From Ponticaulis sp. (lineage in GTDB: Bacteria > Pseudomonadota > Alphaproteobacteria > Caulobacterales > Hyphomonadaceae): DNA of 64,000 nucleotides. Shown here one piece after another: positions 1 through 10,903 of the stretch (position 1 is its first letter; every line of letters starts with the position of its first letter). Location of the stretch: contig NZLU01000046.1 in NCBI GenBank assembly GCA_002692725.1, forward strand, positions 248,001 through 312,000. The letters run 5' to 3'. The position numbers were made by a program, and so were the translations under genes. A model generated the notes under the pieces. It was not told where the DNA came from. It saw nothing but the letters and a program-made list of their open reading frames with translations, and did not search any database.

Positions 1-417
1 GATAAAGTTACCGGCGGCATAGACCATGTAGAGCCGCGGCACGCCGCCAATACGCTGTCCTGCGACAAGAATAGATGCTCCGGAATCGACATTCCGAGCT
101 GCAAGACCCGCACCATAACGGCTTTGAACCTTGCGCATCGTATCTCCGACGACCTGCGCCACTTCAAACATTGTCGGTGCGGAATAGATTGTCGGTTCAT
201 TGACGTTCGGAGCGTCGAGCCGCTCATTGATCTCGCTGATTACGGCCTGTGTGATTGCCAGATTACCTGCCGTCATCATTGCAATAATGCGATCACCGGG
301 CAGCTGCCAGGTGAACAGCTTTTTGACTTTGGAGATATTGTCGACGCCCGCATTTGTTCGGGTGTCAGCTAAAAGAACAAGCCCCTGATTCAACTTTATA
401 CCGATACAATAGGTCAT
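1..417 (-). CDS. Anbu, proteasome-like beta-subunit peptidase (partial, 3' end outside window)
   Basis: The first 139 codons are in the window and the gene runs off the left edge; the family is usually about 240 residues. It starts MTYCIGIKLNQGLVLLADTR, the typical Anbu/HslV-like Ntn-hydrolase start with Thr2 as the presumed N-terminal nucleophile, the ADTRTNAG turn and a lysine-rich KVKKL segment. The ATG at 417 is preceded by AGGAAATTC, a good ribosome site. Anbu proteins form self-assembled proteasome-like particles in the cytoplasm; the substrate is unknown. The gene lies downstream of the alpha-E and ATP-grasp genes on the same strand, the conserved Anbu neighbourhood. The gap of 148 bases to the alpha-E gene may hold its own promoter. 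Confidence 0.9.
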   Translation of the reverse strand, partial: MTYCIGIKLNQGLVLLADTRTNAGVDNISKVKKLFTWQLPGDRIIAMMTAGNLAITQAVISEINERLDAPNVNEPTIYSAPTMFEVAQVVGDTMRKVQSRYGAGLAARNVDSGASILVAGQRIGGVPRLYMVYAAGNFI

Positions 418-565
418 TGAATTTCCTCGAGGCCCATGCTCGTAGAATCGACACCAAACTGCCGTTCAGCGTGGTGTGATAGAGACTTCCAGTCAATCTC
501 GCAAGCCAAACTTCTTAATGAACAGCCAAAAGTATCGCCCACAATGCCCTGATTTATATATCCTT

Positions 566-1570
566 TTAACCCTGCACCTGACTCATATTTGGTTCATTTT
601 CCAGATCGGGAGACACCGGTGGGGCAAATGCGAAGGATTCTGCGATCTCTCCCGAGAGAGATGCAATGCTCTGAATGAACCATGTCAGATATTCGTGCAG
701 ACCATTGTTCAGGACATCGTCAATAGAAACGACCTTCAGATCGTCGTGCATGGTCCTCGCCAATTCGAGGCAGCTCGGCGATTGTTCATAGATCGTTTCC
801 AGTGTTTCAAGACTCCGAATGGCACTCGATATGCAATAAGCCATCGACCTTGGATTCACTTTGTTTTTGATGAGGAAGGCCGCAACACCTTTCCGGGTCA
901 CATCAGACTTCGTCACAAAATGGTAGGCTCTCTGAACACCAACGGCCTGAAGCAGAGACAACCATTGATAATGGTCAAGAGAGCCGCCGATTTCTCCGAG
1001 TGACGGCAGAAGCACGTGGTATTTCACATCCAGAATACGGGCTGTTGCGTCAGCCCGCTCAATATGGCTTCCAAGCCGCATGAATTCGAGACTGTCATCT
1101 CGGACCAATGAGCCTTCGACGCCGCCCCGGAATTGCGACTGACATATCTTCACCCAATCGACGAACTCTGCGAGATAGGCCGGACGATGCCGTAGCGCAG
1201 CGATCTGGTTTGGCAATTCATTCCACGAGGAATTCAGACTGTTCCAGACTTCGGTTGTCAGTCCAAAGCGAATGGCGCGGGCATTTTCACGCGCATTGCG
1301 GAAACAGTTATAGATACTGGAAGGATTACTCGGATCCGCAACCAGATGCTCAATGGCCTCCTCTCGAGTGGCATGCTCAAGATCCCCCTGAAAAGTCGTA
1401 CTTGCGCCTGCGGCGATGAGAATGGACGACCATTCATTGGTTAGCGGTTTCCCGGCTACATTGGGCAGAGTGATCATCCGTCTTGCGGTATCAATCAATC
1501 GGGCGATGTTGTCTGCACGCTCCACCGAGCGTGCAATCCAGAACAAATTATCGGCGACGCGGCTCAGCAT
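566..1570 (-). CDS. alpha-E domain-containing protein (DUF403)
   Basis: A 334-residue all-helical protein of the alpha-E (DUF403) family. The start MLSRVADNLFWIARSVERAD is diagnostic, with the conserved glutamate of the ERAD motif at E17 and a second copy of the same motif (HIERADATAR) around E171. It is of normal family length. The biochemical role is not established. The family is nearly always encoded next to a circularly permuted ATP-grasp protein and a transglutaminase, and has been proposed to take part in peptide synthesis or modification. The start lies 4 bases after the stop of the ATP-grasp gene, so the two are probably co-transcribed. Confidence 0.93.
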   Translation of the reverse strand: MLSRVADNLFWIARSVERADNIARLIDTARRMITLPNVAGKPLTNEWSSILIAAGASTTFQGDLEHATREEAIEHLVADPSNPSSIYNCFRNARENARAIRFGLTTEVWNSLNSSWNELPNQIAALRHRPAYLAEFVDWVKICQSQFRGGVEGSLVRDDSLEFMRLGSHIERADATARILDVKYHVLLPSLGEIGGSLDHYQWLSLLQAVGVQRAYHFVTKSDVTRKGVAAFLIKNKVNPRSMAYCISSAIRSLETLETIYEQSPSCLELARTMHDDLKVVSIDDVLNNGLHEYLTWFIQSIASLSGEIAESFAFAPPVSPDLENEPNMSQVQG

Positions 1571-1574
1571 GGTT

Positions 1575-2984
<1,410 letters not shown>

Positions 2985-3122
2985 ATGACCGCCATAGAGT
3001 AAGTGACTAACTGCCTCGAAAGCTGGCACGAGCTGTTGCCAGAACCAAGTACAACACGAAAAAAAACTTTGTTTTGATTGTTTTGGTTGCAGTTCGGTCA
3101 GTTTCAGCGTTAGCCATTTGGC

Positions 3123-6100
3123 ATGAGCATTCGAATTGGTCTGACCCACCGCACGTCATACAAATACGACCGTCCGGTCAGCTTAGGTCCTCAGGTTGTT
3201 CGCCTGAGACCTGCACCGCATTGTCGTACCCCGATCATCAGCTACAGCCAGACGATCAAACCAGATGATCACTGGTTGAACTGGCAACAGGATCCTTTCG
3301 GAAACTATCTCGCGCGGCTGGTTTTTCCAGAGAAAACAACCGAATTCTCTGTCGAGATCGATGTCGTCGCAGACATGATTGCAATCAATCCATTCGACTT
3401 CTTTCTTGAAGATCATGTCCAGCAAACCCCTTTTTCCTATGATACCGGACTGAAGCACGAGTTGCAGCCCTATCTGGAGACAGATGTGAAGGGCGCGAAT
3501 TTTGACAGCTTCGTCAAAGACGCGAGAGAGATCTGGGCCAATGGTAAGACGCGCGACCTGTCGACGGTCGACACATTGGTCATGCTCAACCAAATGGTTG
3601 AGAAGCGAATTGGCTATGTCATTCGGATGGAGCCCGGCGTCCAGACACCGGAAGAAACACTGACATTGGAAAAGGGCTCTTGTCGGGACTCCAGCTGGCT
3701 TCTCGTCAATGCCTTCCGGCGCCTTGGACTGGCCGCACGGTTTGTCTCTGGCTACCTCATACAGCTGACGGCCGATATGGCAGCCGTTGACGGTCCGTCG
3801 GGACCAGAGACAGATTTCACTGATCTTCATGCCTGGGTCGAAGTTTACATCCCGGGCGCTGGCTGGGTCGGACTTGACCCAACATCCGGTCTTTTCGCAG
3901 GTGAAGGGCATATCCCGCTTGCAGCAACGCCGTCACCTTCCTCTGCTGCGCCGATTTCCGGTGCTGTTGAGCCAAGCGATGTCGAGTTCGACTTCGAGAT
4001 GAAGGTCGAGCGGCTGATCGACCCGCCACGTCATTCAAAACCGCTGACAGAAGCCCAATCTGAGCGAATCCAGATTGCAGGGCGTCAGATCGACGAGATA
4101 CTTGAAGAGGGCGATGTTCGGCTGACCATGGGAGGCGAACCCACTTTTGTTGCCTCAACAGACCGCGATGCCGCAGAATGGACGACCGAAGCCGTCGGTC
4201 CGACCAAGCGCGTCTTTGCCGACAAACTCATCCATCGCCTGAAAACCAAATTTGCGCCTGATGGTCTGCTAACGCATGGCCAGGGCAAATGGTATCCGGG
4301 AGAGCCGCTGCCGCGCTGGGCCTTTGCACTCTACTGGAGGAATGATGGCCAGCCGCTCTGGAAGAACACTGCACTGATCCAGAAGGAAGACGCACCGGCT
4401 GAGTTTAACTCGGATGATGCAGAAGTTCTGGCGCGCTCGATTGCGGCGCGTCTCGATATTTCAACTGACTGCGCACAAGCAATCTATGAAGACCCCGCAG
4501 AGATTATCCTTGGTGAAGGCAATTTGCCGATCAATCTTGATCCGCATGACCCCAAGCTCAAGAGCTCGGAAGAGCGCCGCACGCTGGCGCGTGCGTTTGA
4601 ACAGGGACTGGGCCAACCCAAAGGCTTCGTGATCCCTCTGCAGGCTCAGCAAAGTCAGAACAAGCAGGGTCGGGTTTTCGACTGGATGAGCGAGATTTGG
4701 GAAACCCGTCGTGGGAAACTCTATCTGGTTCCCGGCGATAGTCCGGCCGGCTTCCGACTGCCGTTAAAGGCTCTAAGTGAGTTAGATCCGGTACTCTATC
4801 CGGGCCTCATTCCTATGGACCCGTTTGCGATTTCCGGCCCACTCCCGCCCTCACGTCCACTCACGCCACAGATTCAACGGCAATTCGAACCCGCGTCAGG
4901 CAATTTTGGCGGCAGGGTGAAACCTGACTATAAACCGGAACGCGATTATATTCAGGGTGGCGTTCGGACGGCCTTATCTGTCGAGCACAGAGACGGACAA
5001 TTATGCGTCTTCCTACCGCCGGTGTTTTCCGCAGAAGCCTTTATCGACCTGATCAGCGCCATTGAAGAGGCCGCAGAACTTACCGGGCTCCCCGTCCGGC
5101 TGGAGGGCTATCCGCCTCCGAAAGACCCGCGCCTCAACGAAATCAAAGTCACGCCAGACCCTGGCGTAATCGAAGTGAATGTTCAGCCAGTTTCGAACTG
5201 GGATGATCTGACCGACCTGACGCGGACGCTCTACGATGAAACTCGTAAGATCGGCCTTGATGCCTCCTCCTTCCTTGTGAATGGACGCCCAACCGGTTCT
5301 GGCGGCGGCTCTCACATCGTCTTCGGTGGCTCCAGCCCCGGAGACAGTCCGTTCCTGAGACGACCCGACCTTTTGGGATCGATTGTGCGTTACTGGCAGA
5401 ACCACCCTGCCCTGAGTTATTTTTTCGCCGGCACATTTATCGGCCCGACGAGCCAGTCGCCGCGGATTGATGAAGCGCGTCATGACCAGCTTTACGAGAT
5501 GGAACTCGCCCTCCGTCAACTCCCTGAGATGGGAGAATACGCACCCCCATGGCTGGTTGATCGCGTGCTCCGCCATCTTCTCGTCGATGTAACGGGCAAT
5601 ACACACCGGGCAGAAATCTGTATCGACAAGCTGTATTCGCCTGACGGTCCGACAGGTCGCCTCGGACTTGTGGAATTCCGAGCCTTCGAGATGCCGCCAC
5701 ACCCGGAGATGAATCTCGCTCAGCAACTCTTGCTGCGCGCTTTGATCGCCTGGTTCTGGAACAAGCCCTATAAACAACCGCTCAAGCCATATGGTACAGC
5801 GCTCAATGACGAGTTCATGCTGCCGTCCTTCCTTCGAGCCGATCTCAATGCGATTATAGATGAGGTGAGCGAAGGCACGGGCGTGCATTTGGCACCGGAA
5901 TGGTTCGATGCGCACTTTGAATTCCGTTTCCCATGGATCGGCAACAAAGACATTGATGGCGTAGAAATCGAATTGCGACACGCACTCGAGCAATGGAACG
6001 TGCTTGGAGAAGAAGGCGCAATCGGCGGGACAACACGTTTTGTCGATTCATCGCTCGAGCGCATTCAAGTGAGCCTGATCGGCGATCTGGGAACACGTAA

Positions 6101-6464
6101 ACTTCTCTGCAACGGCATTGAAGTCCCGCTGACGGTAGAGCCGTCCAGTGGCAGCCGTGTCAGCGGCATTCGCTATCGGACATGGTTGCCTGCTTCCTGT
6201 CTTCACCCAACGATCTGGGCGCATGGACCATTGACCTTCGACTTCTATGACCCGCGTCTCAGCCGGTCGATCGGTGGCTGCACCTATTTCCCGACCCATC
6301 CGGGTGGTCGCAATTTCGAGAACCGACCGGTGAACGCTCTGGAAGCAGAAGGCCGTCGCATCGCCAGCTTCGATCCGAATGGCCACACGGCTGGAAATTT
6401 TGTTCCGCGCGCCGCTGATCAGGACCCAAGATTTCAATCCACACTGGATTTGCGTTGGTACTGA
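3123..6464 (+). CDS. transglutaminase-like / DUF2126 fusion protein
   Basis: 1113 residues. The N-terminal third (about 1-280) is a bacterial transglutaminase-like N-domain plus core, with a visible Cys-His-Asp triad: C187 in KGSCRDSSW, H236 in DLHAWVEVY and D252 in GLDPTSG. The remainder is DUF2126, with segments such as RLTMGGEPTFV and NGRPTGSGGGSHIVFGG; the latter resembles a nucleotide-binding or amidoligase-like core, but that is only a suggestion. It is divergent from the ATP-grasp gene and belongs to the same Anbu-associated set. It is probably cytosolic, since no signal peptide is seen. The ATG at 3123 agrees with family starts although its ribosome site is weak. Confidence 0.93.
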   Translation: MSIRIGLTHRTSYKYDRPVSLGPQVVRLRPAPHCRTPIISYSQTIKPDDHWLNWQQDPFGNYLARLVFPEKTTEFSVEIDVVADMIAINPFDFFLEDHVQQTPFSYDTGLKHELQPYLETDVKGANFDSFVKDAREIWANGKTRDLSTVDTLVMLNQMVEKRIGYVIRMEPGVQTPEETLTLEKGSCRDSSWLLVNAFRRLGLAARFVSGYLIQLTADMAAVDGPSGPETDFTDLHAWVEVYIPGAGWVGLDPTSGLFAGEGHIPLAATPSPSSAAPISGAVEPSDVEFDFEMKVERLIDPPRHSKPLTEAQSERIQIAGRQIDEILEEGDVRLTMGGEPTFVASTDRDAAEWTTEAVGPTKRVFADKLIHRLKTKFAPDGLLTHGQGKWYPGEPLPRWAFALYWRNDGQPLWKNTALIQKEDAPAEFNSDDAEVLARSIAARLDISTDCAQAIYEDPAEIILGEGNLPINLDPHDPKLKSSEERRTLARAFEQGLGQPKGFVIPLQAQQSQNKQGRVFDWMSEIWETRRGKLYLVPGDSPAGFRLPLKALSELDPVLYPGLIPMDPFAISGPLPPSRPLTPQIQRQFEPASGNFGGRVKPDYKPERDYIQGGVRTALSVEHRDGQLCVFLPPVFSAEAFIDLISAIEEAAELTGLPVRLEGYPPPKDPRLNEIKVTPDPGVIEVNVQPVSNWDDLTDLTRTLYDETRKIGLDASSFLVNGRPTGSGGGSHIVFGGSSPGDSPFLRRPDLLGSIVRYWQNHPALSYFFAGTFIGPTSQSPRIDEARHDQLYEMELALRQLPEMGEYAPPWLVDRVLRHLLVDVTGNTHRAEICIDKLYSPDGPTGRLGLVEFRAFEMPPHPEMNLAQQLLLRALIAWFWNKPYKQPLKPYGTALNDEFMLPSFLRADLNAIIDEVSEGTGVHLAPEWFDAHFEFRFPWIGNKDIDGVEIELRHALEQWNVLGEEGAIGGTTRFVDSSLERIQVSLIGDLGTRKLLCNGIEVPLTVEPSSGSRVSGIRYRTWLPASCLHPTIWAHGPLTFDFYDPRLSRSIGGCTYFPTHPGGRNFENRPVNALEAEGRRIASFDPNGHTAGNFVPRAADQDPRFQSTLDLRWY

Positions 6465-6633
6465 TAGTCAAATATCGCGAAGTCCGGATCACATTTACTT
6501 CAACCCAGTCGCCGGGACGATAAGATCAGTCTATTTTAGCAATGAGTTCGACGGAAATTTAATCGCCTCGCGTTAAAGTGACGACTGGGTTTGGTTAAAA
6601 CACCTCTGCGACTGTCTATGAAAGGCGAGCTCT

Positions 6634-7779
6634 TTGTCTCTGTTAAACAAACAAAATTTCCTGTTTCTGTTGTCGTTGGCTCTGTTGGCTGCGTGTTCAG
6701 GGTCCGACAATGCAGCGTCTGGTCCAGGCGGTCCGCGTGGCCCCGGAGGACCGGGAGGCTTTGGCGGAGGACAAATGCCGGCAATCCGTGTGGTCGCCGA
6801 AGAGCTACGTTTTCTTCAGGATTCAGAAAGACTGGAATCAGTGGGAACAGCACGCGCCCAGCAGGCCGCGACTATCCTTCCACAGGCCAGTGGAGAAGTT
6901 CTGAACGTCAATTTCGCGCCGGGACAGTTTGTCAAAAAGAACCAGGTTTTGGCGACACTCGAGAGCACGCGTGAACGGCTGGATGTCGCCCGCGCAAGGG
7001 TCACGCTTCAGGACAGCGAACAATTACTGGCGCGTTATGAGCGCATCACCGTCGATGGTGCGATTTCTGAAAGCCAGATCGACGCGGCCAAGACCAGTGT
7101 TGAAGCGGCTCAGATCGGTCTCAAGCTCGCGGAAGAAGCGCTCGACCGCAAGACGATCCGTGCGCCATTCTCCGGCTATGTAGGTCTTACGGATATCGAC
7201 GCTGGTGCGATGGTCACCACACAGACTGAAATCACACGACTGGATGATCGGTCTATTCTGTTCGTCGATTTCAGCCTTCCTGAACAGGTTTTTGGTCGTT
7301 TGAATGAAGGTGATATCCTTCCAATGGTGCCGTTCGCCGCCAGACAAACCGAAGTCGACGCTGTCGTTTCTGTTGTCGATAGCCGGATCGACGCTGATCG
7401 CCGGTCCTTTATGGTTCGGGCTAAAATTGACAATACAGACGACACACTCCGTCCCGGAATGAGCTTTCGGATCGATTATGGCCTGCCAGGCCTGTCCTAT
7501 CCGGCTGTTCCCGAGGCCTCAATCGTCTGGGGCGGCGACGGCCCTTATATCTGGACGGTCGAAGACAATAAGGCCAACCGCGTTCCCGTCACAATTGTCA
7601 GCCGGACCGAAGGCGACGTTCTGGTCCGTGCGCCGCTTGAAGAAGGCGATCTGATCATCTCAGAAGGTGTTCAGAAAGTACGCCAGGGATCTGAGGTGCA
7701 ATTGGTCAATTCCGGAGCCAACCGATCTGATGCTGGTCCTGTCGCCGGCACTCCAAACACGAGCACCGCACTGCAATGA
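6634..7779 (+). CDS. RND efflux periplasmic adaptor lipoprotein (membrane fusion protein)
   Basis: 381 residues. The start is a TTG at 6634: an in-frame TGA lies just upstream at 6619, and AAGGCGAG sits at a proper distance. The signal peptide ends in a lipobox, LAAC with C21. A Gly/Pro-rich low-complexity linker follows (about residues 30-46). Then come the HlyD/AcrA-type domains: lipoyl half-motifs (GEVLNVNFAPGQFVKKNQVL and RAPFSGYVG), a helical hairpin and the beta-barrel region. It bridges the inner-membrane pump and the outer-membrane channel. The stop overlaps the permease start by 4 bases (ATGA), so adaptor, permease and outer-membrane factor form one operon. Confidence 0.93.
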   Translation: MSLLNKQNFLFLLSLALLAACSGSDNAASGPGGPRGPGGPGGFGGGQMPAIRVVAEELRFLQDSERLESVGTARAQQAATILPQASGEVLNVNFAPGQFVKKNQVLATLESTRERLDVARARVTLQDSEQLLARYERITVDGAISESQIDAAKTSVEAAQIGLKLAEEALDRKTIRAPFSGYVGLTDIDAGAMVTTQTEITRLDDRSILFVDFSLPEQVFGRLNEGDILPMVPFAARQTEVDAVVSVVDSRIDADRRSFMVRAKIDNTDDTLRPGMSFRIDYGLPGLSYPAVPEASIVWGGDGPYIWTVEDNKANRVPVTIVSRTEGDVLVRAPLEEGDLIISEGVQKVRQGSEVQLVNSGANRSDAGPVAGTPNTSTALQ

Positions 7780-10418
7780 TGAACTTTCAGCGCTTGGGAC
7801 TTCCTGAACTCGCGGTCAAACGGCCGCTGCTGATTTCTGTCTTCAACCTCATGATCGTTATCGCCAGCCTGGCGGCTCTTATGGGCGTCGAGGTTCGTGA
7901 ACTTCCCGACATTGATCGGCCGATTGTGTCTGTCACAGCCTCTCTTCCAGGTGGCGCGCCGGAAACGATCGATGCTGACGTCACCAGCGTGCTCGAAGGC
8001 GCGATTGCGACGGTCTCAGGCGTGAAGGAAATCAATGCACAGAGCGAGGAAAGTAGCTCTCGTATCCGGATTGAATTCAACGCTGGTGCCAATCTCGACA
8101 GTGCTGCCTCTGATGTTCGCGAAGCTGTCAGCCGTGTTCAGCGCCGTCTGCCGGACCGTGTTGAGAATGTCTTCGTGACCAAAGCAGACAATGACGCACG
8201 TCCCATCATTCAGCTGGCTGTTGAAAGCTCGGTTTATGCGGAAGATGAGCTGACCCGCATCATTCAGACGGATATCGCCCCCGAAATTCAGGCCATTGAT
8301 GGCGTCGCCACCTTGCAGGAATTTGGTACGCGCCAGCGCCAGATGCGCGTTGTGGTCGATCCACAGCGCCTGAACCGATTTGGCCTGACGATCAGCGATG
8401 TGGCCTCGGCCCTCCGACAGGCCCCATTTGACGTTCCCGTAGGAAGTTTTCGATCGGACGCACAAGTGATGCAGGTTCGTGCCGCCGCGACAGCGTCCAC
8501 GCCTGAGCTGATCAAAGAGATCATTATTTCCGGAGATATCAAAGTCGGCGATGTTGCAGATGTCGTGCTCGGCCCGGCCAACGCAAACAATCTCCTCCGC
8601 CTTAACGGCGAGCCCGTCATCGGGCTTGGCGTGGTGCGTCAGGCTCAGGCGAATACAATTAACATTTCGGACGCTGTATCTGATAAGGTTGAATTGCTGA
8701 ACCAGCGTCTGAAAGACGTACGGATCAATGTCATCTCCGACGATGCTGTCTTCATCAAAAAGTCGGTCATGGAAGTGCTGATCACCCTTCTCATCACCGT
8801 TGCAATCGTCATTGTGACGATCTGGCTTTTCCTTGGCTCATGGAAAGCGACCCTGATCCCGAGTGTGGCAATTCCGGTTTCTCTCATCGGCACCATTGCC
8901 GGCATTTGGATTATGGGCTTTTCCATCAATCTTCTAACGCTATTGGCGCTCGTGCTTGCGACCGGGCTGATCGTCGATGACGCCATCGTCGTTCTTGAGA
9001 ACATTCAGCGGAAACAATCGGAAGGCATGGGCAAAAAGGCAGCGGCCGCAACCGGCACGCGCCAGGTCTTCTTCGCAGTCATTGCGACGACGGCCGTCCT
9101 CGTCGCGGTGTTTGTGCCAATTTCCTTCCTGCCATCGACCGTGGGTCGTCTCTTCCGTGAGTTTGGCTTTGTTCTCGCCTTCGCTGTCATTATTTCTTCT
9201 TTTGTGGCCCTGTCTCTGTCGCCAGCAATCGCGGCAAGACTGCAGCTGGTGAACAAAAAGGAAGATCGCGCTCCGTCAGTTTTCGAGAAAATCGGGAATG
9301 GCCTTCAGACATTCTATTCCACAATCCTGAAATACTGCCTGCGCTTCCCGGTGGTCACATTCCTGTTCTGTATGTGCCTCTCCGCACTCGCATATTTCGC
9401 GTTCGAGCGCGTCCCATCTGAACTCGTACCGCAGGAAGACCGCGGCAAGTTTGAGGTCATGGCGAGCGGACCAGATGGCGTCGGTCTGTACTTCATGGAG
9501 GAGCAGACCGACAAAATGGAAGCCATTCTCCAGCCCTATGTCGACTCTGGCGTGATTACCTCTCTCTTCACGACAGTTGGTCGATGGGATCCAAACCGTG
9601 TGGGTATCTCTGCTGAACTGGCGCCATGGGAAGACCGCACGATTTCTCAAAACGAAGTCGTCAATCAGATCCGCGGTCCGCTATCACAAATCCCGGGCGT
9701 GCGGGCGTCGGCCTTTGGCCGGTCCAGTCTCAGCTTTGGTCGTGGCGGATCGCGTGAAGGCTTACAGGTCGCCCTGACGGGACCGACTTATCAGATGATT
9801 TATCTGGCCGCGCGGGATCTGGTCGAACGGATCGAAACAGAATCGCCCGTGCTGACCCGGGCTGATATCTCCTACAAGCCGAACCAGCCTCAATTGTCGA
9901 TCCGCGTTGACCGGCAACGCGCAGCCGATCTCAATGTCCCTCTGGATCAGGTCTCTTTGACCCTGCGGGCCATGGTTGGTGGTGAGAATGTCGTCGACCT
10001 GAACGTTCAAGATCAGGCAATCCCGATCATGCTGGAATCTGAACCACGCGCCATTGAAACGCCTGCTGACCTCAGCAATCTTTATGTGCGGAATACCAAC
10101 GGGGCACTCTTGCCTTTGTCCAGTCTGACAACGCTGGTTGAAGAAGGCATTGCTGCGGAGCTCAACCGTGTTGAACAGCGACGCGCTATTGAGCTTCAAG
10201 CCGATCTCGCTGCGGGCACAACAATGGCCGAAGGCATCGCCGAATTCCGTCGCCTCGCAGATGAAACCCTGCCGGAGGACATTGGCGTCATTCTACAGGG
10301 CGAAGCCGCGACACTCGGCGAGTCAAACAATGACATGATGCTGACCTATGCGTTCGCGCTTATCATTGTGTTTCTTGTGCTTGTTGCGCAGTTCGAAAGC
10401 ATCCCAGCCCACTGGTGA
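7776..10418 (+). CDS. RND efflux permease, N-terminal 880 residues of a frameshifted gene
   Basis: This frame carries most of an AcrB/MexB-type RND permease: TM1 at the N-terminus, the first periplasmic loop, the TM2-6 block with the proton-relay motif LIVDDAIVVLENI, the second periplasmic loop, and then TM8 and TM9. It stops at a TGA (10416-10418) just after QFESIPAHW. Family members continue here with a proline- and leucine-containing stretch and the last transmembrane helices, and these are encoded in the next frame from 10415. One missing base in the C-run at about 10403-10405 explains the break: inserting one C gives QFESIPSPLVILISVP. The full product would be about 1042 residues, normal for the family. 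Confidence 0.9.
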   Translation: MMNFQRLGLPELAVKRPLLISVFNLMIVIASLAALMGVEVRELPDIDRPIVSVTASLPGGAPETIDADVTSVLEGAIATVSGVKEINAQSEESSSRIRIEFNAGANLDSAASDVREAVSRVQRRLPDRVENVFVTKADNDARPIIQLAVESSVYAEDELTRIIQTDIAPEIQAIDGVATLQEFGTRQRQMRVVVDPQRLNRFGLTISDVASALRQAPFDVPVGSFRSDAQVMQVRAAATASTPELIKEIIISGDIKVGDVADVVLGPANANNLLRLNGEPVIGLGVVRQAQANTINISDAVSDKVELLNQRLKDVRINVISDDAVFIKKSVMEVLITLLITVAIVIVTIWLFLGSWKATLIPSVAIPVSLIGTIAGIWIMGFSINLLTLLALVLATGLIVDDAIVVLENIQRKQSEGMGKKAAAATGTRQVFFAVIATTAVLVAVFVPISFLPSTVGRLFREFGFVLAFAVIISSFVALSLSPAIAARLQLVNKKEDRAPSVFEKIGNGLQTFYSTILKYCLRFPVVTFLFCMCLSALAYFAFERVPSELVPQEDRGKFEVMASGPDGVGLYFMEEQTDKMEAILQPYVDSGVITSLFTTVGRWDPNRVGISAELAPWEDRTISQNEVVNQIRGPLSQIPGVRASAFGRSSLSFGRGGSREGLQVALTGPTYQMIYLAARDLVERIETESPVLTRADISYKPNQPQLSIRVDRQRAADLNVPLDQVSLTLRAMVGGENVVDLNVQDQAIPIMLESEPRAIETPADLSNLYVRNTNGALLPLSSLTTLVEEGIAAELNRVEQRRAIELQADLAAGTTMAEGIAEFRRLADETLPEDIGVILQGEAATLGESNNDMMLTYAFALIIVFLVLVAQFESIPAHW
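10401..10410 (+). other. apparent one-base deletion (frameshift) in the RND permease gene
   Basis: The sequence reads ATCCCAGCCCACTGGTGA. The upstream frame gives I-P-A-H-W-stop, and the frame shifted by one gives S-P-L-V-I-L, which is what RND permeases have here. Only two bases (CC) lie between codon ATC at 10401 and codon AGC at 10406, so one base is missing from a cytosine run. This may be a true mutation or a homopolymer sequencing error. Confidence 0.8.
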
Positions 10419-10903
10419 TCCTCATCTCGGTTCCATTTGCGCTCGCAGCAGCCATTTTCGCGATCTACTTCTCAGGCGTGTCTCTGAACATTTATTCGCA
10501 GATTGGTCTCATTCTCCTCATTGGTCTGATGTCCAAGAACGGCGTATTGCTTGTCGAGTTTGCGAACCAGCTTCGTGAAAACGGGCGAAACGTGAAGGAA
10601 GCAGTGTTCGAAGCGGCTGTTCTGCGCGCCAGACCGATCATTATGACGGTGATCTCGACAGCTTTGGGCGCGCTGCCTCTTATTCTGTCGAGCGGCGCAG
10701 GCGCTGAAGCCCGTTATGCGATTGGCTGGGTGATCTTTGGCGGTCTGGGCCTGTCTGCCCTCTTCACCTTATTCCTCACGCCAGTTATCTATCTGGGACT
10801 TTCGAGTCTGACTTCAAAAGGATCGGCTTCCAAGCCAACGCTTGAGTCGGAGATGGAAGAGTTCGAGCGTAATCAAGCGGCACGAGTGGAGCCCGCAGAG
10901 TGA
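10415..10903 (+). CDS. RND efflux permease, C-terminal 162 residues of a frameshifted gene
   Basis: This frame encodes the last transmembrane part of the permease, including the highly conserved NIYSQIGLILLIGLMSKNG block, EFANQLRENGRNVKEA and the final helices, then a charged cytoplasmic tail. Alone it would not be a working pump subunit. The only start candidate is a GTG at 10415 inside the frameshift region, with no sensible ribosome site. I therefore treat it as the distal part of the gene beginning at 7776, not a separate gene. Its stop overlaps the GTG start of the outer-membrane factor. Confidence 0.88.
   Translation: MILISVPFALAAAIFAIYFSGVSLNIYSQIGLILLIGLMSKNGVLLVEFANQLRENGRNVKEAVFEAAVLRARPIIMTVISTALGALPLILSSGAGAEARYAIGWVIFGGLGLSALFTLFLTPVIYLGLSSLTSKGSASKPTLESEMEEFERNQAARVEPAE

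Noticed and set aside
2985-3149. N-terminal extension of the ATP-grasp gene to 3149
   Set aside because: It would overlap the divergent transglutaminase start and adds residues not seen in the family.
5013-5993. 326-codon open frame on the minus strand
   Set aside because: It lies wholly inside the transglutaminase-DUF2126 gene on the opposite strand and shows no family pattern; it is a shadow of that gene.
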